Origin: Lachnospiraceae bacterium YSD2013
GTDB lineage: Bacteria > Bacillota > Clostridia > Lachnospirales > Lachnospiraceae
NCBI GenBank assembly: GCA_900100895.1
Contig: FMTX01000007.1
Span: 248,001 to 312,000 of the forward strand
Length of the DNA: 64,000 nucleotides
Direction of reading: 5' to 3'
Of this stretch, positions 7,620 through 15,484 are shown one piece after another. The notes under the pieces are model-generated. The model made no database searches, was not told where the DNA came from, and saw only the letters and a list, made by a program, of their open reading frames with translations. Every line of letters begins with the position of its first letter. Position 1 is the stretch's first letter. The translations under genes and the position numbers were made by a program.

Positions 7620-9293
7620 TTAGAATCCAAGTTTCTTGGAGATGACTTCAACAGTCTTATCAAGGCAGCCTGCCTCAAAAGGAACACGTAAGCCTGCCTG
7701 AGGAAGCATCTTGGAGTAGAAGTCGCTTGCGGAAAGCTTGCAAAGCTTTAAGTAGCTTTCCCATGCAGCCTTGTAGTCCTCATCCATCTTAGCCTTGTAC
7801 TGAAGTGCTACGGTCTGTGCAAGACAGTAGTCGATGTAGTAGAAAGGATAGTTATAGATGTGAGGCTGTCTCTGCCACCATCCGCCGCTTGTGTAGAATG
7901 CGTTGTCTGCATAATCTAAGTCAGGTCTGTATTCTTTCTCAAGCTTAAGCCATACGTCGCGTCTTTCCTTGGGGCTCATCTCGGGATTAGCATAGATGAT
8001 GTGCTGGAACTCATCGACCATACATCCGTAAGGAATGAAGGTAATGGCGCCTTCAAGGTGAGCAAGTCTGTAATCGTCGGTCTTGTCGCCAAAGAACTGC
8101 TCCATCCAGGGCTCGGTAAAGAATTCCATGGACATGGAGTGAATCTCGGCTGTCTCCATACCGATTTCGTTAAGTTCAGGATAGTACTTACGAGTAACGT
8201 ATCCCTGGAATGCGTGACCTGCTTCGTGAGTGATAACCTCTACGTCATGCTGGGTGCCGTTGAAGTTAGCAAAAATAAAGGGTGCATAATCATAGTCGGG
8301 AAGGGAAGTCATGTAGCCGCCGGCGCGCTTGGTCTTACGACCGAGTACGTCAAAGAGCTCATTCTCGGTCATGAAATCAAAGAATTCCTTGGTCTCGGGA
8401 GAAAGCTCGGCATACATCTTCTGGCCTTCTTTTAATATTTCTTCGGGTGTACCGATGGGTCTGGGATCGCCGTCTTTAAAGTTAACGGGATCGTAGTAGT
8501 ACAAGTGGTCAAGACCAAGTCTCTCACGACGTCTCTCGTTAATCTTGCAGGCAAGGGGAACGATTTTCTTCTTAACTTCCTCTCTGAAGACTTCGACTTC
8601 CTTGGGGCCGTAGTCGTTACGTCCCATGCGGTCGTAGCCGAGGGGAAGATAATTGTCATAGCCGAGGAGCTTAGCCTGAGCGGTACGATTCTTAACGAGC
8701 TTGTCGTAAATCTCGTCAAGCTTGTCCTGTACCGAAAGAAGGAAACCTGTTGTCTTAGCGTAAGCTTTCTTACGAACTTCACGATCCTTATCAGTCGTAT
8801 ACTTGGTCATAAGGGAAAGGTTCAATACCTCACCTTCCCAGTCAATCTTAGCGGAAGCGATGAGCTTGCCGTACTCTGTTACAAGTGCATTCTCTTCCTG
8901 CATAAGGGGTACCATGTCAGGTACAAAAGAACGCATCTCAAGTTCAATGTTCTTAAAAGTAACAGGGCCTAACTTCTCCACAAGATAGTCTCTGAAGGGG
9001 CAATCGTACAACGCCTTCTTGAAGGCAACGCTTACCTCTGTCATGGTAGGGCCCATTTCATCGTAGTATGCCTGCTCGTCTTCATAGAATTTATCTGCAG
9101 TGTCAATATCGTGTCTGATGTGGCAAAGGGTACGCATGGTACTTGCGTGTCCGTAAGCCTTGGTAGCTTTACGATTGATTTCGAAAGCTTCCTCGCCGCT
9201 TTTGGCGTTCTTTAAGTCTTCGGTAAGCTTAACGATTTCTTCTTTAAGCTTAGCGTAGTCTGCCCTTTCATAGGGCATTTCGGAAAATTTCAT
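7620..9293 (-). CDS. M3-family oligoendopeptidase (PepF-like)
   Basis: A cytoplasmic zinc metallopeptidase of about 557 residues. The catalytic motif HEAGH (with FQGY after it) occurs two thirds along, preceded by FNGTQHDVEVITHEAGH and followed by the downstream glutamate in MGMETAEIHSMSMEF. This is the M3 oligoendopeptidase layout, without a signal peptide, so it probably degrades peptides taken up or released inside the cell. The start is taken at MKFSEMPYERADY (9293; 9296 is equally possible), which is where family members begin; the longer frame to 9356 adds a non-conserved basic stretch. It stands between the yjfB-like and aldolase genes as its own unit. Confidence 0.9.
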   Translation of the reverse strand: MKFSEMPYERADYAKLKEEIVKLTEDLKNAKSGEEAFEINRKATKAYGHASTMRTLCHIRHDIDTADKFYEDEQAYYDEMGPTMTEVSVAFKKALYDCPFRDYLVEKLGPVTFKNIELEMRSFVPDMVPLMQEENALVTEYGKLIASAKIDWEGEVLNLSLMTKYTTDKDREVRKKAYAKTTGFLLSVQDKLDEIYDKLVKNRTAQAKLLGYDNYLPLGYDRMGRNDYGPKEVEVFREEVKKKIVPLACKINERRRERLGLDHLYYYDPVNFKDGDPRPIGTPEEILKEGQKMYAELSPETKEFFDFMTENELFDVLGRKTKRAGGYMTSLPDYDYAPFIFANFNGTQHDVEVITHEAGHAFQGYVTRKYYPELNEIGMETAEIHSMSMEFFTEPWMEQFFGDKTDDYRLAHLEGAITFIPYGCMVDEFQHIIYANPEMSPKERRDVWLKLEKEYRPDLDYADNAFYTSGGWWQRQPHIYNYPFYYIDYCLAQTVALQYKAKMDEDYKAAWESYLKLCKLSASDFYSKMLPQAGLRVPFEAGCLDKTVEVISKKLGF

Positions 9294-9371
9294 CATATAA
9301 ACTAACCCGTAACCTCTCTTTGCTGATTTAGCGCGGTAAAATCTCGCGCAATTCATATGGTAGCATAAAAA

Positions 9372-9398
9372 TCGCCCTGAAGAAATACTCCAGGGCGA
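9372..9398 (-). terminator. Terminator of fba
   Basis: A perfect 8-bp stem (TCGCCCTG / CAGGGCGA) with an 11-base loop lies 18 bases after the aldolase stop; the minus strand continues into ATTTTTATG. Confidence 0.8.
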
Positions 9399-9415
9399 AA
9401 TTTATACTTTTTTAA

Positions 9416-10384
9416 TTAAGCCTTACCATCGGAACCAAGAACGTTAACGATCTTGTGAGCAACCATGTCCTTAACAGCCTGACGAGCGGGCTTTAAGTAC
9501 TGTCTGGGATCGAAGTGATCGGGATGCTCAGCGAAGTACTTACGGATGTTACCGGTCATTGCAAGACGAATATCGGAGTCGATGTTGATCTTACATACAG
9601 AAAGGGTAGCAGCCTTACGAAGCTGTTCTTCCGGAATACCTACAGCGTCGGGCATGTTGCCGCCGTACTGGTTAACCATCTTAACGAATTCCTGAGGAAC
9701 TGAAGATGAACCGTGAAGTACGATGGGGAAGCCGGGAAGACGCTTGGAAACCTCTTCAAGTACGTCGAAACGAAGCGGAGGGGGAACAAGGATACCGTCA
9801 GCATTTCTGGTGCACTGTGCTGCGGTGAACTTGTAAGCGCCGTGTGAAGTACCGATAGCGATTGCAAGAGAGTCACAACCTGTACGTGTAACGAACTCTT
9901 CAACTTCTTCGGGTCTGGTGTAAGACTCGTGACCTGACTCAACTACTACTTCATCCTCGATACCTGCAAGGGTACCAAGTTCTGCTTCTACTACTACGCC
10001 GTGCTCGTGAGCGTATTCAACTACCTGCTTGGTAAGAGCGATGTTGTCTTCGAAAGACTTGGAAGATGCATCGATCATAACGGAAGTGAATCCGCCGTCG
10101 ATACAAGACTTACAAAGTTCGAAAGAATCGCCGTGGTCAAGGTGAAGAGCGATCGGAATCTCGGGATTCTCGATTACAGCAGCCTCAACAAGCTTTACAA
10201 GATAAGTGTGGTTAGCGTATGCACGCGCACCCTTTGAAACCTGAAGAATAACAGGGCTCTTTAATTCGCCTGCTGCTTCAGTGATACCCTGAACGATTTC
10301 CATGTTGTTTACGTTGAAAGCGCCTACAGCGTATCCGCCGTTGTATGCCTTCTTAAACATTTCAGTTGTGGTAACTAAAGACAT
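9416..10384 (-). CDS. fba: Class II fructose-1,6-bisphosphate aldolase
   Basis: Glycolytic enzyme that reversibly splits fructose 1,6-bisphosphate. The 322-residue sequence has the class II zinc enzyme motifs: ALHLDHGDSFELCKSCIDGGFTSVMIDAS (catalytic Asp and zinc His), VEAELGTLAG, and IVLHGSSSVP, with the phosphate-binding NIDSD later. The N-terminus MSLVTTTEMFKKAYNGGYAVGAFNVNN is standard. The start ATG follows AAGGAGG closely. The gene is monocistronic, with its own promoter about 100 bases upstream and its own terminator. Confidence 0.95.
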   Translation of the reverse strand: MSLVTTTEMFKKAYNGGYAVGAFNVNNMEIVQGITEAAGELKSPVILQVSKGARAYANHTYLVKLVEAAVIENPEIPIALHLDHGDSFELCKSCIDGGFTSVMIDASSKSFEDNIALTKQVVEYAHEHGVVVEAELGTLAGIEDEVVVESGHESYTRPEEVEEFVTRTGCDSLAIAIGTSHGAYKFTAAQCTRNADGILVPPPLRFDVLEEVSKRLPGFPIVLHGSSSVPQEFVKMVNQYGGNMPDAVGIPEEQLRKAATLSVCKINIDSDIRLAMTGNIRKYFAEHPDHFDPRQYLKPARQAVKDMVAHKIVNVLGSDGKA

Positions 10385-10478
10385 TTTTTGTCCTCCTTTA
10401 TGTGAAATAATTGATTTTTATAATAATATGCGCGAAGGCACATTAGAATCTTGGTACGGTCGCGAAACCAACAAGTAT

Positions 10479-10508
10479 TATAGCATAAAGAAATAATATT
10501 TGTAAATT
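10479..10508 (-). promoter_or_regulatory. Promoter of fba
   Basis: On the minus strand TTTACA (10503-10508) and a perfect TATAAT (10479-10484) are 18 bases apart, leaving an untranslated leader of roughly 85 bases. Confidence 0.65.
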
Positions 10509-10602
10509 ATTGGCTCCCTCTACAACAGAAGTTTGTGGAATACCAAAGCTTCTGCGGAACGCTATGGCGCGAAAGGCTTTTTTAATGCTAAAACCCTTTC
10601 GT

Positions 10603-10627
10603 CACAGACCTAAACTACAGGTCTGTG
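10603..10627 (-). terminator. Terminator-like hairpin after glnN
   Basis: A perfect 9-bp stem (CACAGACCT / AGGTCTGTG) with a 7-base loop starts six bases past the glutamine synthetase stop. A second possible stem (CGAAAGG / CCTTTCG) lies within 10569-10601, next to a T-tract. Confidence 0.65.
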
Positions 10628-10632
10628 ATTCC

Positions 10633-12744
10633 TTATACCTCGAACATAAGGTCCGCATACGTCGGGAACGGCCAATACTTCTTATTGACGATTTTCTCAA
10701 GCTTGTCTGCGGGGTCGCGAAGGGCTTTCATGGCGGGCACTACAGTGCGCATGTAACAAAGTGCTCGCTCTTTCTGATTGGTGATACCGACAGCTGCCTT
10801 TCTGGCATCCTTCATCTTCTCAAGAGCTTCCTGCATCTCGTTGAGATTCTCGTTAACCTGCTTGAGCATCTTGATGGGAACTTCAGGCTCTACGCCGGCT
10901 GCTCTCATGGAGTTAATGGTGTCCGCAAGAGACTTGGCATAGGACATAACTGCAGGAATAATCTGCTTGGATGCCATGCCGGTCATGGTATGAGCTTCGA
11001 TGTTAATGGTCTTTGAATATGTCTCGTATAAAACTTCGCTTCTGGATTCAAGCTCAGCTCTGGTGAAAATTTTAAACTTCTCGTAAAGTGCTACAGCCTT
11101 ATCTGTAGTAAGTGCGGAAATAGCTTCTGCCATGGTGGGAAGATTGGGAAGTCCGCGTCTTGCAGCTTCCTTAACCCATTCTTCGGAATAACCGTCGCCG
11201 GAGAAGATAATTCTCTGGTGCTCGGTCAGGTTCTTTTTGATCAAATCATGTACGGCCGTGCCGAAATCATCAGCCTTTTCAAGCACGTCGCAAGCCTCTG
11301 CAAAGCTCTCTGCAACTATAGTATTAAGTGTTGTATTGGCACTTCCGATGGAATCAGAGCTGCCTACACTTCTGAACTCAAATTTGTTACCGGTAAAAGC
11401 AAACGGCGAAGTACGATTTCGATCGGTGGCATCCTTCTCAAAGTCTTGAATAGTGGATACGCCCGTCATGAGCTTACCGCCCGAAATGAGCTTGCTGGCC
11501 GCGCCGGTCTCCACAAGCTGACGCACAACGTCCTCAATCTGTTCGCCCAAGAACACCGAGATAATGGCAGGGGGTGCCTCAGAACCACCGAGGCGTTCAT
11601 CGTTACCGGGGCATGCGGCACTGAGTCTCAATAAATCCGCATGTCTGTCGACCGCCTTTAAAATGCAGGATAAAACCAAAAGAAACTGTATATTTTCATT
11701 GGGCGTTTCGCCGGGGTCTATAAGGTTGATACCATCGTCGGTGCTTAATGACCAGTTATCATGCTTACCGGAACCGTTGACACCGGTAAAAGGCTTCTCG
11801 TGAAGAAGACATGCAAGGCCGTGGCGGGCAGCCACTTTCTTCATAATCTCCATGGTAATCTGGTTGTGATCCATCGCGATATTCGCGGTTTCATAGATAG
11901 GCGCAAGTTCGTGCTGAGCAGGAGCTGCTTCATTGTGCTGAGTCTTGGCCGTAACGCCAAGCTTCCAAAGTTCGATATTAAGGTCGCTCATGTAGCTTCC
12001 GATACGTTCTTCTATGGTACCGTAGTAGTGATCGTCAAGTTCCTGACCTTTGGGTGCGGGAGCTCCGAAAAGAGTACGGCCCGCAAAAATAAGGTCCTGT
12101 CTCTTTAAGTACTTGTCTCTGTCAACAATAAAGTATTCCTGCTCGGGTCCCACGGAAGGCGTAACCTTCTTAGACGTGGTATTGCCAAACAGCCTTAAAA
12201 GCCTGATACTCTGCTCACTTATCGCCTCCATGGAGCGAAGAAGCGGCGTCTTCATATCAAGCGCTTCACCGGTATATGAACAAAATGCTGTGGGAATGCA
12301 AAGAACAACGCCGATTGCGTCTTCTCTTAAGAAAGCGGGGCTGGTCATGTCCCAGGCAGTATAACCGCGTGCCTCGAAGGTCGCGCGAAGTCCGCCCGAA
12401 GGGAAGCTTGACGCATCCGCCTCGCCTTTAATCAATTCTTTACCCGAGAACTCAAGGAGGCATCTGCCCTCCTCGTCGGGGTGCTTAATAAATGCATCCT
12501 GCTTCTCGGCAGTGATGCCTGTAAGAGGCTGAAACCAATGTGTGAAGTGAGTGGCACCGTTTGAAACTGCCCAGTCTTTCATGGCAGCGGCCACAACGTC
12601 AGCTGTTTTCAAAGAAAGCTCTCCGCCCTCTTCTCTGACCTGCATGACTTCCTTAAATACCTGCTCGGGAAGGTATTCCTTCATCTTTCCGACGGTAAAA
12701 ACATTTTTGGCAAAAATCTCTTCGATATTGGCTTTAGCACACAT
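10633..12744 (-). CDS. glnN: Type III glutamine synthetase
   Basis: ATP-dependent ligation of ammonia to glutamate. The length of 703 residues and the sequence place it in the GlnN (GSIII) class, common in Bacteroides, Butyrivibrio and relatives. Visible motifs are SVGPEQEYF (glutamate-binding), HNEAAPAQHELAP, and TGVNGSGKHDNWS (ATP-grasp catalytic region), with NRTSPFAFTGNKFEFRSVGSS near residue 465. The start ATG at 12744 has GAGG eight bases upstream. A promoter lies 30 bases further. It is not linked to other nitrogen genes here. Confidence 0.95.
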   Translation of the reverse strand: MCAKANIEEIFAKNVFTVGKMKEYLPEQVFKEVMQVREEGGELSLKTADVVAAAMKDWAVSNGATHFTHWFQPLTGITAEKQDAFIKHPDEEGRCLLEFSGKELIKGEADASSFPSGGLRATFEARGYTAWDMTSPAFLREDAIGVVLCIPTAFCSYTGEALDMKTPLLRSMEAISEQSIRLLRLFGNTTSKKVTPSVGPEQEYFIVDRDKYLKRQDLIFAGRTLFGAPAPKGQELDDHYYGTIEERIGSYMSDLNIELWKLGVTAKTQHNEAAPAQHELAPIYETANIAMDHNQITMEIMKKVAARHGLACLLHEKPFTGVNGSGKHDNWSLSTDDGINLIDPGETPNENIQFLLVLSCILKAVDRHADLLRLSAACPGNDERLGGSEAPPAIISVFLGEQIEDVVRQLVETGAASKLISGGKLMTGVSTIQDFEKDATDRNRTSPFAFTGNKFEFRSVGSSDSIGSANTTLNTIVAESFAEACDVLEKADDFGTAVHDLIKKNLTEHQRIIFSGDGYSEEWVKEAARRGLPNLPTMAEAISALTTDKAVALYEKFKIFTRAELESRSEVLYETYSKTINIEAHTMTGMASKQIIPAVMSYAKSLADTINSMRAAGVEPEVPIKMLKQVNENLNEMQEALEKMKDARKAAVGITNQKERALCYMRTVVPAMKALRDPADKLEKIVNKKYWPFPTYADLMFEV

Positions 12745-12774
12745 GTCGGTTTCCTCTTTTATGCTTTTTAATGG

Positions 12775-12804
12775 ATTTTACCCCAAAGTCGTAAATTCGG
12801 TCAA
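12775..12804 (-). promoter_or_regulatory. Promoter of glnN
   Basis: TTGACC (12799-12804) and TAAAAT (12775-12780) on the minus strand with an 18-base spacer, just ahead of the glnN ribosome binding site. Confidence 0.6.
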
Positions 12805-12835
12805 TATAACTCTTAGATAAATAAGAAAAATATAA

Positions 12836-14080
12836 TTATTCCGCATTTGTTGAATTTACACCTTTGACGCGCAAAATGTCATACTCCTTGGCCGGCTCTG
12901 ACAGCGTGATGCAGAGCTTCTGCCTTGAATGAGGGCAGGACTCCATTTCGTTGCCGTCTTCGTCCTGTATGGAGAGAACCTTGACCTTGACGTTGTCTCC
13001 CGAAGGCTTCATGATTTCAATCTCGTCGCCTACGAGGAACTTGTTCTTTTGCTCTATATATGCGCGATTACCGTCGGCGCGCTCTACGGTGCCGAGGTAA
13101 ACGTATTCATTGACGTATGTGTTGGAATCGTACACCTGACTGTCTTCGTCGGGCTTGCCAAAATAAAAGCCCGTGGAAAAATGACGGTAAGTGCACTTGG
13201 CTATCTCTTCGCGGTACCACTCAAGGTTAGCCTCATACTTTTCGCGGGACTCAAAGAAATCGTCGATGGCCTTCCTGTAAGTACGCGCAACGGTGGCAAC
13301 GTACAAGGCGGTCTTCATGCGGCCTTCTATCTTGTAGCTGTCGATACCCGCATCCACGAGCTCGGGGATGTGGTCTACCATGCAAAGGTCCTTTGAGTTA
13401 AAAATAAAGGTTCCGCGCTCGTTTTCGTATACGGGAAGGTATACGCCGGGACGCTTCTCTTCCACTACCGCATACTTCCAGCGGCAAGGGTGAGTGCAGG
13501 CACCGCGGTTGGCGTCGCGACCTACAAAATAATTGCTGAGTAAACATCTGCCGGAATAGGAAATGCACATAGCGCCGTGGATAAAGCACTCGATTTCCTT
13601 GTCGGCGGGAACATTCTCACGAATCTCCTTAATCTCACGAAGCGACAATTCGCGCGCCATAACTACGCGCTTGGCGCCGAGGCCATACCAGAAATTGCAG
13701 GTTGCGTAATTCGTGTTATTGGCCTGAGTGGAAATGTGAATCTCTATCTCAGGGCAGATTTCTCTTGCAATCTGAAACATACCGGGGTCGGCGATGATAA
13801 GAGCATCGGGGCCCAGTTCTTTTAACTCTTTGAAATACTCGCGGGCGCCGTCAAGATCATAATTGTGCGCAAGGATATTGGCGGTGACATGAACCTTGGC
13901 GCCGTGGTCATGAGCAAATTTGATACCCTCGGCCATCTCTTCTTTGGAAAAGTTCTTGGCCTTGGCGCGAAGGCCGAAAGCCTCGCCACCGATAAAGACA
14001 GCGTCGGCTCCGTATATAACTGCGGTTTTTAATACTTCAAGGCTGCCGGCGGGAACCAGCAGTTCGGGTTTTTTAATCAT
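12836..14080 (-). CDS. trhP: U32-family protein, tRNA hydroxylation (TrhP-like)
   Basis: The 414-residue protein starts MIKKPELLVPAGSLEVLKTAVIYGADAVF, the standard U32 start. It carries the family signature in ECFIHGAMCISYSGRCLLSNY plus the Cys-rich CTHPCRW that can hold an iron-sulfur cluster. Formerly called collagenase PrtC, bacterial U32 proteins are now known as TrhP/YegQ, which make 5-hydroxyuridine at tRNA wobble position 34. It overlaps the upstream O-methyltransferase gene by eight bases, matching the Bacillus yrrM-yrrN order, so the pair should make 5-methoxyuridine-34. A second U32 gene (yrrO) is not present next to it. Confidence 0.88.
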   Translation of the reverse strand: MIKKPELLVPAGSLEVLKTAVIYGADAVFIGGEAFGLRAKAKNFSKEEMAEGIKFAHDHGAKVHVTANILAHNYDLDGAREYFKELKELGPDALIIADPGMFQIAREICPEIEIHISTQANNTNYATCNFWYGLGAKRVVMARELSLREIKEIRENVPADKEIECFIHGAMCISYSGRCLLSNYFVGRDANRGACTHPCRWKYAVVEEKRPGVYLPVYENERGTFIFNSKDLCMVDHIPELVDAGIDSYKIEGRMKTALYVATVARTYRKAIDDFFESREKYEANLEWYREEIAKCTYRHFSTGFYFGKPDEDSQVYDSNTYVNEYVYLGTVERADGNRAYIEQKNKFLVGDEIEIMKPSGDNVKVKVLSIQDEDGNEMESCPHSRQKLCITLSEPAKEYDILRVKGVNSTNAE

Positions 14081-14726
14081 TTTGTTTCCTTTTGGTGCTG
14101 ATGGTAACTCCGTCCCCGATGGGAAGAATTACGGTTGTAAGTGCGTCATTGTGCGTAAGCTCGTAGAGATAGTCGCGCATACGCTTGTATATGGTGCGGT
14201 TACGGCGTTCAACCGCGAACTTGGACTCTAAGATATCGCCTTCCTGCATCACATTATCCGTAAGAAGGATTCCGCCCGGTGCGAGAAGCCTCATAATATC
14301 CGGGAAGAAGTTAATATACTGCCCCTTGGCCGCATCCATGAAGATAAAGTCAAAAGAACCCGTAAGCTCTTTAAGTATATCTGTGGCGTCCCCTTCAAGA
14401 AGTGTAATCTTGTCCTCATAACCAAACTTCTTGAAATTCTCGCGTGCCACCGGGATACGTTTCTCGTACTTCTCGATGGTAGTGATGTGGGAATCTGCGG
14501 GCAGATTATCGGCCATCAAAACAGCGGAAAAACCAATGGCGGTTCCTACCTCCAAAACGGAGCGCGGACTGTGCGCGGCAAGAAGAAACTTTATAAGCGT
14601 CTGCATCTCCTTGCGTATAATCGGTACATTGGTTTCAAGTGAGAACCTCTCAAGTTCCGAAAGAGCTTCGGAATCCGCCGAGGCATATGAATTTATAAAT
14701 GAGGTCATGCGCTCATTGACTATCAC
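14073..14726 (-). CDS. trmR: Class I SAM O-methyltransferase, TrmR-like
   Basis: The 217-residue protein shows a complete class I SAM fold: VLEVGTAIGFSAVLMA (motif I), ITTIEKYEKR (acidic loop), LLEGDATDIL, and DFIFMDAAKGQY (metal-binding Asp of the catechol-O-methyltransferase-like group), then GGILLTDNVM. In Bacillus its orthologue YrrM/TrmR methylates 5-hydroxyuridine-34 of tRNA to mo5U. The overlap with the following U32 gene supports the same pathway. It follows a short MltG-like gene as in Bacillus yrrL-yrrM. Confidence 0.88.
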   Translation of the reverse strand: MIVNERMTSFINSYASADSEALSELERFSLETNVPIIRKEMQTLIKFLLAAHSPRSVLEVGTAIGFSAVLMADNLPADSHITTIEKYEKRIPVARENFKKFGYEDKITLLEGDATDILKELTGSFDFIFMDAAKGQYINFFPDIMRLLAPGGILLTDNVMQEGDILESKFAVERRNRTIYKRMRDYLYELTHNDALTTVILPIGDGVTISTKRKQND

Positions 14727-14729
14727 GTG

Positions 14730-15128
14730 CTATTCCTCTTTGTCTTTATCATCTTCCGAGCCGTTCTTGGAAGGGCTCATAGCCTTCATCATTTCCTCGG
14801 TAGTCATGGATGTGTTGAGCGTGTATGAGCCGGGTCTGATGGTATCCTTGTAAACGGATACGTACATCTGAATCATAGCAAGCTTGTAGTCTCTTACAAG
14901 TCCCTTCTCTTCAAGGGTCTTGGCAAGATCTTTAAAGGACTTGCCTTCGGTATAAGACACTACCACATCTCTTCCGGGTGAAGGCGCAATGGGTGCTTCG
15001 GTAAAGATTCTGTACCCAAAATCGTACGCCGCCAATGTCTTCGTATATAAGAAATTAACTATCCAGATTGCTACGGCAATCTTAATGATTGCCGAAAGAA
15101 TCGTGGCCAAAATCTGTGTAAGTTTCAT
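14730..15128 (-). CDS. MltG-like membrane protein lacking the catalytic domain
   Basis: A 132-residue protein at the place where Bacillus has yrrL (mltG). It has one N-terminal membrane helix (TQILATILSAIIKIAVAIWI), then a LysM-like/YceG N-terminal segment: VVVSYTEGKSFKDLAKTLEEKGLVRDYKLA and IRPGSYTLNTSMTTEEMMKAM. Full MltG is about 330-380 residues and has a YceG catalytic domain with a Glu; here the protein ends in a charged tail (SPSKNGSEDDKDKEE) straight after the small domain. I see no frameshifted remainder: the next gene begins at once. It may be a peptidoglycan-binding or regulatory remnant rather than a lytic transglycosylase. Confidence 0.75.
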   Translation of the reverse strand: MKLTQILATILSAIIKIAVAIWIVNFLYTKTLAAYDFGYRIFTEAPIAPSPGRDVVVSYTEGKSFKDLAKTLEEKGLVRDYKLAMIQMYVSVYKDTIRPGSYTLNTSMTTEEMMKAMSPSKNGSEDDKDKEE

Positions 15129-15451
15129 TACTCAATCTCCAAACCCGCGGTAACATTTCTGTTGAACTCATGTATCATTCTGCAAAGCGCTACCTCGGCA
15201 TTGATAAACTCTCCTACCGACTTATTATTAATAACATCTTCGTACTCATTAGTCAATGCATCCATCATGTCGTAAGGGTCGCCGATGTCGCCCTGCTGGA
15301 TAAGAAAGTTCTTGTCACGCATCTCATCCACACGCCTGTATAGCTCAGGATCTTCCCTAAGTTTATTTAGAAGGCGGATAAACTCCGCATATTCCGGTGT
15401 ATTGCGAATAGCCTCCACCACCTGATTGCTCATAGATGTTAAATCTGTCAT
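15128..15451 (-). CDS. YlbF-family regulator
   Basis: A 107-residue, mostly helical protein (SNQVVEAIRNTPEYAEFIRLLNKLREDPELYRRVDEMRDKNF...). It matches the YlbF/YmcA family; in Bacillus, YlbF, YmcA and YaaT form a complex with iron-sulfur clusters that promotes RNase Y-dependent mRNA maturation, competence and sporulation. Next to an RNase J gene, a role in RNA turnover is plausible. Its stop shares a base with the start of the MltG-like gene. Only this one of the three partners is in the window. Confidence 0.85.
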   Translation of the reverse strand: MTDLTSMSNQVVEAIRNTPEYAEFIRLLNKLREDPELYRRVDEMRDKNFLIQQGDIGDPYDMMDALTNEYEDVINNKSVGEFINAEVALCRMIHEFNRNVTAGLEIE

Positions 15452-15484
15452 AATCCGCCTCCAATCCTTGCGGCCAAAGAAAAC

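Noticed and set aside
14730-15128. Frameshifted mltG pseudogene
   Set aside because: The frame ends in a normal acidic tail and trmR starts four bases later; no catalytic-domain remnant is found in any frame.
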